Shown in pieces: positions 48,991 to 59,075 of a stretch of DNA of 64,000 bases. Source of the DNA: Charina bottae. Lineage: Eukaryota > Chordata > Lepidosauria > Squamata > Charinaidae. Under the pieces are notes generated by a model that was given only the letters and a program-made list of their open reading frames with translations, was not told the DNA's origin and ran no database searches. The first letter of the stretch is position 1. Every line of letters begins with the position of its first letter. The position numbers and the translations under genes are program-made. Where the stretch lies: assembly GCA_023362775.1 (NCBI GenBank), contig JALMGJ010000137.1, positions 1-64,000 on the forward strand. The letters are read 5' to 3'.

Positions 48991-51900
48991 CTGACCGCGG
49001 AGTCAGGAAACCCTCCCGGGATGGGCCGGACCGAATGAGGTCAAATTGAAAAACGAAGGCTGCCATGAGATTTGGGGTTGAATTTAAGGGTTAGAGGCAC
49101 TTTTGGATGCTTGATTTGGGACGGCATGATTTTTGGCCCAAAAATCGAAAAATTCCTGACCGCGGAGTCAGGAAACCCTCCCGGGATGGGCCGGACCGAA
49201 TGAGGTCAAATTGAAAAACGAAGGCCGCCATGAGATTCGGGGTTGAATTTAAGGGTTAGAGGCACTTTTGGATGCTTGATTTGGGACGGCATGATTTTTG
49301 GCCCAAAAATCGAAAAATTCCTGACCGCGGAGTCAGGAAACCCTCCCGGGATGGGCCGGACCGAATGAGGTCAAATTGAAAAACGAAGGCCGCCATGAGA
49401 TTCGGGGTTGAATTTAAGGGTTAGAGGCACTTTTGGATGCTTGATTTGGGACGGCATGATTTTTGGCCCAAAAATCTAAAAATTCCTGACCGCGGAGTCA
49501 GGAAACCCTCCCGGGATGGGCCGGACCGAATGAGGTCAAATTGAAAAACGAAGGCCGCCATGAGATTCGGGGTTGAATTTAAGGGTTAGGGGCACTTTTG
49601 GATGCTTGATTTGGGAGGGCATGATTTTTGGCCCAAAAATCGAATAATTCCTGACCGCGGAGTCAGGAAACCCTCCCGGGATGGGCCGGACCGAATGAGG
49701 TCAAATTGAAAAACGAAGGCTGCCATGAGATTTGGGGTTGAATTTAAGGGTTAGAGGCACTTTTGGATGCTTGATTTGGGACGGCATGATTTTTGGCCCA
49801 AAAATCGAAAAATTCCTGACCGCAGAGTCAGGAAACCCTCCCGGGATGGGCCGGACCGAATGAGGTCAAATTGAAAAACGAAGGCCGCCATGAGATTCGG
49901 GGTTGAATTTAAGGGTTAGAGGCACTTTTGGATGCTTGATTTGGGACGGCATGATTTTTGGCCCAAAAATCGAAAAATTCCTGACCGCGGAGTCAGGAAA
50001 CCCTCCCGGGATGGGCCGGACCGAATGAGGTCAAATTGAAAAACGAAGGCCGCCATGAGATTCGGGGTTGAATTTAAGGGTTAGAGGCACTTTTGGATGC
50101 TTGATTTGGGACGGCATGATTTTTGGCCCAAAAATCTAAAAATTCCTGACCGCGGAGTCAGGAAACCCTCCCGGGATGGGCCGGACCGAATGAGGTCAAA
50201 TTGAAAAACGAAGGCCGCCATGAGATTCGGGGTTGAATTTAAGGGTTAGAGGCACTTTTGGATGCTTGATTTGGGACGGCATGATTTTTGCCCCAAAAAT
50301 CGAATAATTCCTGACCGCGGAGTCAGGAAACCCTCCCGGGATGGGCCGGACCGAATGAGGTCAAATTGAAAAACGAAGGCCGCCATGAGATTCGGGGTTG
50401 AATTTAAGGGTTAGGGGCACTTTTGGATGCTTGATTTGGGAGGGCATGATTTTTGGCCCAAAAATCGAATAATTCCTGACCGCGGAGTCAGGAAACCCTC
50501 CCGGGATGGGCCGGACCGAATGAGGTCAAATTGAAAAACGAAGGCCGCCATGAGATTCGGGGTTGAATTTAAGGGTTAGGGGCACTTTTGGATGCTTGAT
50601 TTGGGAGGGCATGATTTTTGGCCCAAAAATCGAATAATTCCTGACCGCGGATTCAGGAAACCCTCCCGGGATGGGCCGGACCGAATGAGGTCAAATTGAA
50701 AAACGAAGGCCGCCATGAGATTCGGGGTTGAATTTAAGGGTTAGAGGCACTTTTGGATGCTTGATTTGGGACGGCATGATTTTTGGCCCAAAAATCGAAA
50801 AATTCCTGACCGCGGAGTCAGGAAACCCTCCCGGGATGGGCCGGACCGAATGAGGTCAAATTGAAAAACGAAGGCCGCCATGAGATTCGGGGTTGAATTT
50901 AAGGGTTAGTGGCACTTTTGGATGCTTGATTTGGGACGGCATGATTTTTGGCCCAAAAATCGAAAAATTCCTGACCGCGGAGTCAGGAAACCCTCCCGGG
51001 ATGGGCCGGACCGAATGAGGTCAAATTGAAAAACGAAGGCCGCCATGAGATTCGGGGTTGAATTTAAGGGTTAGAGGCACTTTTGGATGCTTGATTTGGG
51101 ACGGCATGATTTTTGGCCCAAAAATCGAAAAATTCCTGACCGCGGAGTCAGGAAACCCTCCCGGGATGGGCCGGACCGAATGAGGTCAAATTGAAAAACG
51201 AAGGCCGCCATGAGATTCGGGGTTGAATTTAAGGGTTAGAGGCACTTTTGGATGCTTGATTTGGGACGGCATGATTTTTGGCCCAAAAATCGAAAAATTC
51301 CTGACCGCGGAGTCAGGAAACCCTCCCGGGATGGGCCGGACCGAATGAGGTCAAATTGAAAAACGAAGGCCGCCATGAGATTCGGGGTTGAATTTAAGGG
51401 TTAGAGGCACTTTTGGATGCTTGATTTGGGACGGCATGATTTTTGGCCCAAAAATCGAAAAATTCCTGACCGCGGAGTCAGGAAACCCTCCCGGGATGGG
51501 CCGGACCGAATGAGGTCAAATTGAAAAACGAAGGCCGCCATGAGATTCGGGGTTGAATTTAAGGGTTAGAGGCACTTTTGGATGCTTGATTTGGGAGGGC
51601 ATGATTTTTGGCCCAAAAATCGAAAAATTCCTGACCGCGGAGTCAGGAAACCCTCCCGGGATGGGCCGGACCGAATGAGGTCAAATTGAAAAACGAAGGC
51701 CGCCATGAGATTCGGGGTTGAATTTAAGGGTTAGGGGCACTTTTGGATGCTTGATTTGGGAGGGCATGATTTTTGGCCCAAAAATCGAATAATTCCTGAC
51801 CGCGGAGTCAGGAAACCCTCCCGGGATGGGCCGGACCGAATGAGGTCAAATTGAAAAACGAAGGCCGCCATGAGATTCGGGGTTGAATTTAAGGGTTAGA

Positions 51901-53940
51901 GGCACTTTTGGATGCTTGATTTGGGACGGCATGATTTTTGGCCCAAAAATCGAAAAATTCCTGACCGCGGATTCAGGAAAGCCTCCCGGGATGGGCCGGA
52001 CCGAATGAGGTCAAATTGAAAAACGAAGGCCGCCATGAGATTCGGGGTTGAATTTAAGGGTTAGAGGCACTTTTGGATGCTTGATTTGGGACGGCATGAT
52101 TTTTGGCCCAAAAATCTAAAAATTCCTGACCGCGGAGTCAGGAAACCCTCCCGGGATGGGCCGGACCGAATGAGGTCAAATTGAAAAACGAAGGCCGCCA
52201 TGAGATTCGGGGTTGAATTTAAGGGTTAGGGGCACTTTTGGATGCTTGATTTGGGAGGGCATGATTTTTGGCCCAAAAATCTAATAATTCCTGACCGCGG
52301 AGTCAGGAAACCCTCCCGGGATGGGCCGGACCGAATGAGGTCAAATTGAAAAACGAAGGCCGCCATGAGATTCGGGGTTGAATTTAAGGGTTAGAGGCAC
52401 TTTTGGATGCTTGATTTGGGACGGCATGATTTTTGGCCCAAAAATCGAAAAATTCCTGACCGCGGATTCAGGAAAGCCTCCCGGGATGGGCCGGACCGAA
52501 TGAGGTCAAATTGAAAAACGAAGGCCGCCATGAGATTCGGGGTTGAATTTAAGGGTTAGAGGCACTTTTGGATGCTTGATTTGGGACGGCATGATTTTTG
52601 GCCCAAAAATCTAAAAATTCCTGACCGCGGAGTCAGGAAACCCTCCCGGGATGGGCCGGACCGAATGAGGTCAAATTGAAAAACGAAGGCCGCCATGAGA
52701 TTCGGGGTTGAATTTAAGGGTTAGAGGCACTTTTGGATGCTTGATTTGGGACGGCATGATTTTTGGCCCAAAAATCGAATAATTCCTGACCGCGGAGTCA
52801 GGAAACCCTCCCGGGATGGGCCGGACCGAATGAGGTCAAATTGAAAAACGAAGGCCGCCATGAGATTCGGGGTTGAATTTAAGGGTTAGGGGCACTTTTG
52901 GATGCTTGATTTGGGACGGCATGATTTTTGGCCCAAAAATCGAAAAATTCCTGACCGCGGAGTCAGGAAACCCTCCCGGGATGGGCCGGACCGAATGAGG
53001 TCAAATTGAAAAACGAAGGCCGCCATGAGATTCGGGGTTGAATTTAAGGGTTAGAGGCACTTTTGGATGCTTGATTTGGGACGGCATGATTTTTGGCCCA
53101 AAAATCGAAAAATTCCTGACCGCGGAGTCAGGAAACCCTCCCGGGATGGGCCGGACCGAATGAGGTCAAATTGAAAAACGAAGGCCGCCATGAGATTCGG
53201 GGTTGAATTTAAGGGTTAGGGGCACTTTTGGATGCTTGATTTGGGACGGCATGATTTTTGGCCCAAAAATCGAAAAATTGCTGACCGCGGAGTCAGGAAA
53301 CCCTCCTGGGATGGGCCGGACCGAATGAGGTCAAATTGAAAAACGAAGGCCGCCATGAGATTTGGGGTTGAATTTAAGAGTTATGGGCACTTTTGGGTGC
53401 TTGATTTGGGACGGCATGATTTTTGGCCCAAAAATCGAAAAATTCCTGACCGCGGAGTCAGGAAACCCTCCCGGGATGGGCCGGACCGAATGAGGTCAAA
53501 TTGAAAAACGAAGGCCACCATGAGATTCGGGGTTGAATTTAAGGGTTAGAGGCACTTTTGGATGCTTGATTTGGGACGGCATGATTTTTGGCCCAAAAAT
53601 CGAAAAATTCCTGACCGCGGAGTCAGGAAACCCTCCCGGGATGGGCCGGACCGAATGAGGTCAAATGGAAAAACGAAGGCCACCATGAGATTTGGGGTTG
53701 AATTTAAGGGTTAGAGGCACTTTTGGATGCTTGATTTGGGACGGCATGATTTTTGGCCCAAAAATCGAAAAATTCCTGACCGCGGAGTCAGGAAACCCTC
53801 CCGGGATGGGCCGGACCGAATGAGGTCAAATTGAAAAACGAAGGCCGCCATGAGATTCGGGGTTGAATTTAAGGGTTAGAGGCACTTTTGGATGCTTGAT
53901 TTGGGACGGCATGATTTTTGGCCCAAAAATCGAAAAATTC

Positions 53941-54105
53941 CTGACCGCGGAGTCAGGAAACCCTCCCGGGATGGGCCGGACCGAATGAGGTCAAATTGAA
54001 AAACGAAGGCCGCCATGAGATTCGGGGTTGAATTTAAGGGTTAGAGGCACTTTTGGATGCTTGATTTGGGACGGCATGATTTTTGGCCCAAAAATCGAAA
54101 AATTC
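53941..54105 (+). repeat. Reference monomer (matches the majority sequence at every position)
   Basis: This copy carries the commonest base at every position and serves as the coordinate frame for all other entries. Composition counted by hand is 46 A, 37 T, 50 G and 32 C (49.7% G+C), with 10 CpG, about the number expected by chance. Single sites for SacII (CCGCGG, positions 5-10) and SmaI (CCCGGG, 25-30) would give a 165-bp digestion ladder. The most variable positions are 8, 12, 21, 31, 43, the GGCCGCC segment (69-75), 83, 88-91, 97-106, 132, and the tail 155-162. No CENP-B box fits on either strand. Confidence 0.95.
54078..54096. other. Dyad 1: 19-bp near-perfect palindrome, once per monomer (representative)
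   Basis: GATTTTTGG and CCAAAAATC are perfect 9-bp inverted arms around a single central C, at monomer positions 138-156. The element recurs in most of the roughly 388 monomers. It is broken in the subset whose tail reads AAAAAACG (for example near 970, 1,970, 3,120, 4,275, 5,430, 6,590, 7,410 and 13,520), in the GCGCAAAAA variants (near 13,185, 15,001, 16,156, 20,281) and in the divergent monomer at 45,858. Such dyads can extrude as hairpins or serve as two-fold symmetric protein sites; neither role is shown here. Confidence 0.9.
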
Positions 54106-54124
54106 CTGACCGCGGAGTCAGGAA
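54103..54124. other. Dyad 2: 8-bp inverted arms around CGCGGA, spanning the monomer boundary (representative)
   Basis: TTCCTGAC (position 163 to position 5 of the next monomer) and GTCAGGAA (positions 12-19) are perfect inverted arms flanking the 6-base loop CGCGGA. Only 6 bp (GAAAAA) separate it from dyad 1. Family A monomers with one extra T lengthen the arms to 9 bp. The GACCGCGTGGTC variant (near 17,830, 18,820, 19,645) gives 9-bp arms with a 4-base loop. Many loop substitutions leave the arms intact (CACGGA, CGTGGA, TGCGGA), whereas the ATTCAGG variant of family C weakens one arm base. Confidence 0.9.
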
Positions 54125-56105
54125 ACCCTCCCGGGATGGGCCGGACCGAATGAGGTCAAATTGAAAAACGAAGGCCGCCATGAGATTCGGGGTTGAATTT
54201 AAGGGTTGGGGGCACTTTTGGATGCTTGATTTGGGACGGCATGATTTTTGGCCCAAAAATCGAAAAATTCCTGACCGCGGAGTCAGGAAACCCTCCCGGG
54301 ATGGGCCAGACCGAATGAGGTCAAATTGAAAAACGAAGGCCGCCATGAGATTCGGGGTTGAATTTAAGGGTTAGGGGCACTTTTGGATGCTTGATTTGGG
54401 ACGGCATGATTTTTGGCCCAAAAATCGAAAAATTGCTGACCGCGGAGTCAGGAAACCCTCCCGGGATGGGCCGGACCGAATGAGGTCAAATTGAAAAACG
54501 AAGGCCGCCATGAGATTTGGGGTTGAATTTAAGAGTTATGGGCACTTTTGGGTGCTTGATTTGGGACGGCATGATTTTTGGCCCAAAAATCGAAAAATTC
54601 CTGACCGCGGAGTCAGGAAACCCTCCCGGGATGGGCCGGACGGAATGAGGTCAAATTGAAAAACGAAGGCCGCCATGAGATTCGGAGTTGAATTTAAGGT
54701 TTAGAGGCACTTTTGGATGCTTGATTTGGGACGGCATGATTTTTGGCCCAAAAATCGAAAAATTCCTGACCGCGGAGTCAGGAAACCCTCCCGGGATGGG
54801 CCGGACGGAATGAGGTCAAATTGAAAAACGAAGGCCGCCATGAGATTCGGGGTTGAATTTAAGGGTTAGAGGCACTTTTGGATGCTTGATTTGGGACGGC
54901 ATGATTTTTGGCCCAAAAATCGAAAAATTCCTGACCGCGGAGTCAGGAAACCCTCCCGGGATGGGCCGGACCGAATGAGGTCAAATTGAAAAACGAAGGC
55001 CGCCATGAGATTCGGGGTTGAATTTAAGGGTTAGTGGCACTTTTGGATGCTTGATTTGGGACGGCATGATTTTTGGCCCAAAAATCGAAAAATTCCTGAC
55101 CGCGGAGTCAGGAAACCCTCCCGGGATGGGCCGGACCGAATGAGGTCAAATTGAAAAACGAAGGCCGCCATGAGATTCGGGGTTGAATTTAAGGGTTAGA
55201 GGCACTTTTGGATGCTTGATTTGGGACGGCATGATTTTTGGCCCAAAAATCGAAAAATTCCTGACCGCGGATTCAGGAAAGCCTCCCGGGATGGGCCGGA
55301 CCGAATGAGGTCAAATTGAAAAACGAAGGCCGCCATGAGATTCGGGGTTGAATTTAAGGGTTAGAGGCACTTTTGGATGCTTGATTTGGGACGGCATGAT
55401 TTTTGGCCCAAAAATCGAAAAATTCCTGACCGCGGAGTCAGGAAACCCTCCCGGGATGGGCCGGACCGAATGAGGTCAAATTGAAAAACGAAGGCCGCCA
55501 TGAGATTCGGGGTTGAATTTAAGGGTTAGAGGCACTTTTGGATGCTTGATTTGGGACGGCATGATTTTTGGCCCAAAAATCGAAAAATTCCTGACCGCGG
55601 AGTCAGGAAACCCTCCCGGGATGGGCCGGACCGAATGAGGTCAAATTGAAAAACGAAGGCCGCCATGAGATTCGGGGTTGAATTTAAGGGTTAGAGGCAC
55701 TTTTGGATGCTTGATTTGGGAGGGCATGATTTTTGGCCCAAAAATCGAAAAATTCCTGACCGCGGAGTCAGGAAACCCTCCCGGGATGGGCCGGACCGAA
55801 TGAGGTCAAATTGAAAAACGAAGGCCGCCATGAGATTCGGGGTTGAATTTAAGGGTTAGGGGCACTTTTGGATGCTTGATTTGGGAGGGCATGATTTTTG
55901 GCCCAAAAATCGAATAATTCCTGACCGCGGAGTCAGGAAACCCTCCCGGGATGGGCCGGACCGAATGAGGTCAAATTGAAAAACGAAGGCCGCCATGAGA
56001 TTCGGGGTTGAATTTAAGGGTTAGAGGCACTTTTGGATGCTTGATTTGGGACGGCATGATTTTTGGCCCAAAAATCGAAAAATTCCTGACCGCGGATTCA
56101 GGAAA

Positions 56106-59075
56106 GCCTCCCGGGATGGGCCGGACCGAATGAGGTCAAATTGAAAAACGAAGGCCGCCATGAGATTCGGGGTTGAATTTAAGGGTTAGAGGCACTTTTG
56201 GATGCTTGATTTGGGACGGCATGATTTTTGGCCCAAAAATCTAAAAATTCCTGACCGCGGAGTCAGGAAACCCTCCCGGGATGGGCCGGACCGAATGAGG
56301 TCAAATTGAAAAACGAAGGCCGCCATGAGATTCGGGGTTGAATTTAAGGGTTAGGGGCACTTTTGGATGCTTGATTTGGGAGGGCATGATTTTTGGCCCA
56401 AAAATCTAATAATTCCTGACCGCGGAGTCAGGAAACCCTCCCGGGATGGGCCGGACCGAATGAGGTCAAATTGAAAAACGAAGGCCGCCATGAGATTCGG
56501 GGTTGAATTTAAGGGTTAGAGGCACTTTTGGATGCTTGATTTGGGACGGCATGATTTTTGGCCCAAAAATCGAAAAATTCCTGACCGCGGATTCAGGAAA
56601 GCCTCCCGGGATGGGCCGGACCGAATGAGGTCAAATTGAAAAACGAAGGCCGCCATGAGATTCGGGGTTGAATTTAAGGGTTAGAGGCACTTTTGGATGC
56701 TTGATTTGGGACGGCATGATTTTTGGCCCAAAAATCTAAAAATTCCTGACCGCGGAGTCAGGAAACCCTCCCGGGATGGGCCGGACCGAATGAGGTCAAA
56801 TTGAAAAACGAAGGCCGCCATGAGATTCGGGGTTGAATTTAAGGGTTAGAGGCACTTTTGGATGCTTGATTTGGGACGGCATGATTTTTGGCCCAAAAAT
56901 CGAATAATTCCTGACCGCGGAGTCAGGAAACCCTCCCGGGATGGGCCGGACCGAATGAGGTCAAATTGAAAAACGAAGGCCGCCATGAGATTCGGGGTTG
57001 AATTTAAGGGTTAGGGGCACTTTTGGATGCTTGATTTGGGACGGCATGATTTTTGGCCCAAAAATCGAAAAATTCCTGACCGCGGAGTCAGGAAACCCTC
57101 CCGGGATGGGCCGGACCGAATGAGGTCAAATTGAAAAACGAAGGCCGCCATGAGATTCGGGGTTGAATTTAAGGGTTAGAGGCACTTTTGGATGCTTGAT
57201 TTGGGACGGCATGATTTTTGGCCCAAAAATCGAAAAATTCCTGACCGCGGAGTCAGGAAACCCTCCCGGGATGGGCCGGACCGAATGAGGTCAAATTGAA
57301 AAACGAAGGCCGCCATGAGATTCGGGGTTGAATTTAAGGGTTAGGGGCACTTTTGGATGCTTGATTTGGGACGGCATGATTTTTGGCCCAAAAATCGAAA
57401 AATTGCTGACCGCGGAGTCAGGAAACCCTCCTGGGATGGGCCGGACCGAATGAGGTCAAATTGAAAAACGAAGGCCGCCATGAGATTTGGGGTTGAATTT
57501 AAGAGTTATGGGCACTTTTGGGTGCTTGATTTGGGACGGCATGATTTTTGGCCCAAAAATCGAAAAATTCCTGACCGCGGAGTCAGGAAAGCCTCCCGGG
57601 ATGGGCCGGACCGAATGAGGTCAAATTGAAAAACGAAGGCCGCCATGAGATTCGGGGTTGAATTTAAGGGTTAGAGGCACTTTTGGATGCTTGATTTGGG
57701 ACGGCATGATTTTTGGCCCAAAAATCTAAAAATTCCTGACCGCGGAGTCAGGAAACCCTCCCGGGATGGGCCGGACCGAATGAGGTCAAATTGAAAAACG
57801 AAGGCCGCCATGAGATTCGGGGTTGAATTTAAGGGTTAGGGGCACTTTTGGATGCTTGATTTGGGAGGGCATGATTTTTGGCCCAAAAATCTAATAATTC
57901 CTGACCGCGGAGTCAGGAAACCCTCCCGGGATGGGCCGGACCGAATGAGGTCAAATTGAAAAACGAAGGCCGCCATGAGATTCGGGGTTGAATTTAAGGG
58001 TTAGAGGCACTTTTGGATGCTTGATTTGGGACGGCATGATTTTTGGCCCAAAAATCGAAAAATTCCTGACCGCGGATTCAGGAAAGCCTCCCGGGATGGG
58101 CCGGACCGAATGAGGTCAAATTGAAAAACGAAGGCCGCCATGAGATTCGGGGTTGAATTTAAGGGTTAGAGGCACTTTTGGATGCTTGATTTGGGACGGC
58201 ATGATTTTTGGCCCAAAAATCTAAAAATTCCTGACCGCGGAGTCAGGAAACCCTCCCGGGATGGGCCGGACCGAATGAGGTCAAATTGAAAAACGAAGGC
58301 CGCCATGAGATTCGGGGTTGAATTTAAGGGTTAGAGGCACTTTTGGATGCTTGATTTGGGACGGCATGATTTTTGGCCCAAAAATCGAATAATTCCTGAC
58401 CGCGGAGTCAGGAAACCCTCCCGGGATGGGCCGGACCGAATGAGGTCAAATTGAAAAACGAAGGCCGCCATGAGATTCGGGGTTGAATTTAAGGGTTAGG
58501 GGCACTTTTGGATGCTTGATTTGGGACGGCATGATTTTTGGCCCAAAAATCGAAAAATTCCTGACCGCGGAGTCAGGAAACCCTCCCGGGATGGGCCGGA
58601 CCGAATGAGGTCAAATTGAAAAACGAAGGCCGCCATGAGATTCGGGGTTGAATTTAAGGGTTAGAGGCACTTTTGGATGCTTGATTTGGGACGGCATGAT
58701 TTTTGGCCCAAAAATCGAAAAATTCCTGACCGCGGAGTCAGGAAACCCTCCCGGGATGGGCCGGACCGAATGAGGTCAAATTGAAAAACGAAGGCCGCCA
58801 TGAGATTCGGGGTTGAATTTAAGGGTTAGGGGCACTTTTGGATGCTTGATTTGGGACGGCATGATTTTTGGCCCAAAAATCGAAAAATTGCTGACCGCGG
58901 AGTCAGGAAACCCTCCTGGGATGGGCCGGACCGAATGAGGTCAAATTGAAAAACGAAGGCCGCCATGAGATTTGGGGTTGAATTTAAGAGTTATGGGCAC
59001 TTTTGGGTGCTTGATTTGGGACGGCATGATTTTTGGCCCAAAAATCGAAAAATTCCTGACCGCGGAGTCAGGAAA
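56106..59075 (+). repeat. Tandem 9-monomer duplication (1,485 bp)
   Basis: 56,106-57,590 is followed directly by its copy 57,591-59,075, and I noticed no difference. Shared markers in order are CTAAAAATT, CTAATAATT with GGGAGGGC, GGATTCAGGAAAGCC (56,591; 58,076), CTAAAAATT, GAATAATT, then AATTGCTGACC with CTCCTGGG (57,426; 58,911) and GAGTTATGGGC with TTGGGTGC. It reuses the tail of the second 25-mer-offset copy, so it is the younger event. Confidence 0.92.
57583..57590. other. Exchange junction of the 9-mer duplication, mapped to 8 bp
   Basis: The boundary monomer reads GGAGTCAGGAAAGCCTCCC. Elsewhere GGAGTCAGGAAA is almost always followed by CCC, and AAAGCC follows GGATTCAGG. The left parent is the monomer type ending the GAGTTATGGG copy; the right parent is the GGATTCAGGAAAGCC monomer at 56,096, exactly 1,485 bp upstream. 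The exchange therefore lies in TCAGGAAA, inside the right arm of dyad 2. A lone C-to-G change could give the same string, but the coincidence with the exact 1,485-bp copy start favours an exchange. Confidence 0.75.

Larger units (their letters stand above)
45065..50796 (+). repeat. Tandem duplication of a 17-monomer unit (2,804 bp)
   Basis: 45,065-47,992 matches 47,869-50,796 at an offset of 2,804 bp (17 x 165 minus 1). One difference was noticed: C at 50,291 (TTGCCCCAAA) against G at 47,487. The match breaks on the left at 45,064 (A against T) and on the right at 47,993 (T against G). Each copy contains the divergent monomer pair, an ACCGCAGAG monomer (47,020; 49,824) and the same order of CTAAAAATT, GAATAATT and GGATTCAGG variants. 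The missing base is the one-base-short second divergent monomer. Confidence 0.94.
52618..55013 (+). repeat. Segment duplicated 6,599 bp downstream, left copy
   Basis: It matches 59,217-61,612 at an offset of 6,599 bp (40 x 165 minus 1) over about 2.4 kb. Markers are CTCCTGGG (53,301), GGCCACC (53,515), CAAATGGAAAAACG (53,667), GGGTTGGGGG (54,207), GGGCCAGACC (54,306), AATTGCTGACC, CGGACGGAATG (54,639) and TTCGGAGTTG with AAGGTTTAG (54,684). One difference was noticed: G at 53,873 against A at 60,472. The missing base comes from the one-base deletion near 59,080 between the copies. The GGGTTGGGGG variant removes a minus-strand stop and makes a 101-codon spurious frame in both copies. Confidence 0.92.
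50797..57590 (+). repeat. Two copies of a segment offset by 25 monomers (4,125 bp)
   Basis: Markers at 50.9-53.4 kb recur at 55.0-57.5 kb, 4,125 bp (25 x 165) downstream: TTAGTGGC (50,906; 55,031), GGGAGGGC with CGAAAAATT (51,596; 55,721), GGATTCAGGAAAGCC (51,971; 56,096 and 52,466; 56,591), CTAATAATT (52,281; 56,406), and CCCTCCTGGG followed by GAGTTATGGGC and TTGGGTGC (53,301; 57,426). Visible differences include the start of the monomer near 51,146 (GAGTCAGGAAACC) against 55,271 (GATTCAGGAAAGCC), which may be a small conversion tract. Confidence 0.87.

Noticed and set aside
54030..54046. Plant telomere-like repeat (TTTAAGGGTTAG resembles TTTAGGG).
   Set aside because: There is only one imperfect unit per monomer, with an extra A and no tandem TTTAGGG. 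Chance similarity is sufficient.
53941..54105. CENP-B box (pattern nTTCGnnnnAnnCGGGn) in the monomer.
   Set aside because: ATTCGGGG matches the first part, but the A and the CGGG do not follow at the required spacing. The reverse pattern from CCCGGG fails at the required T. Not supported on either strand in the consensus.
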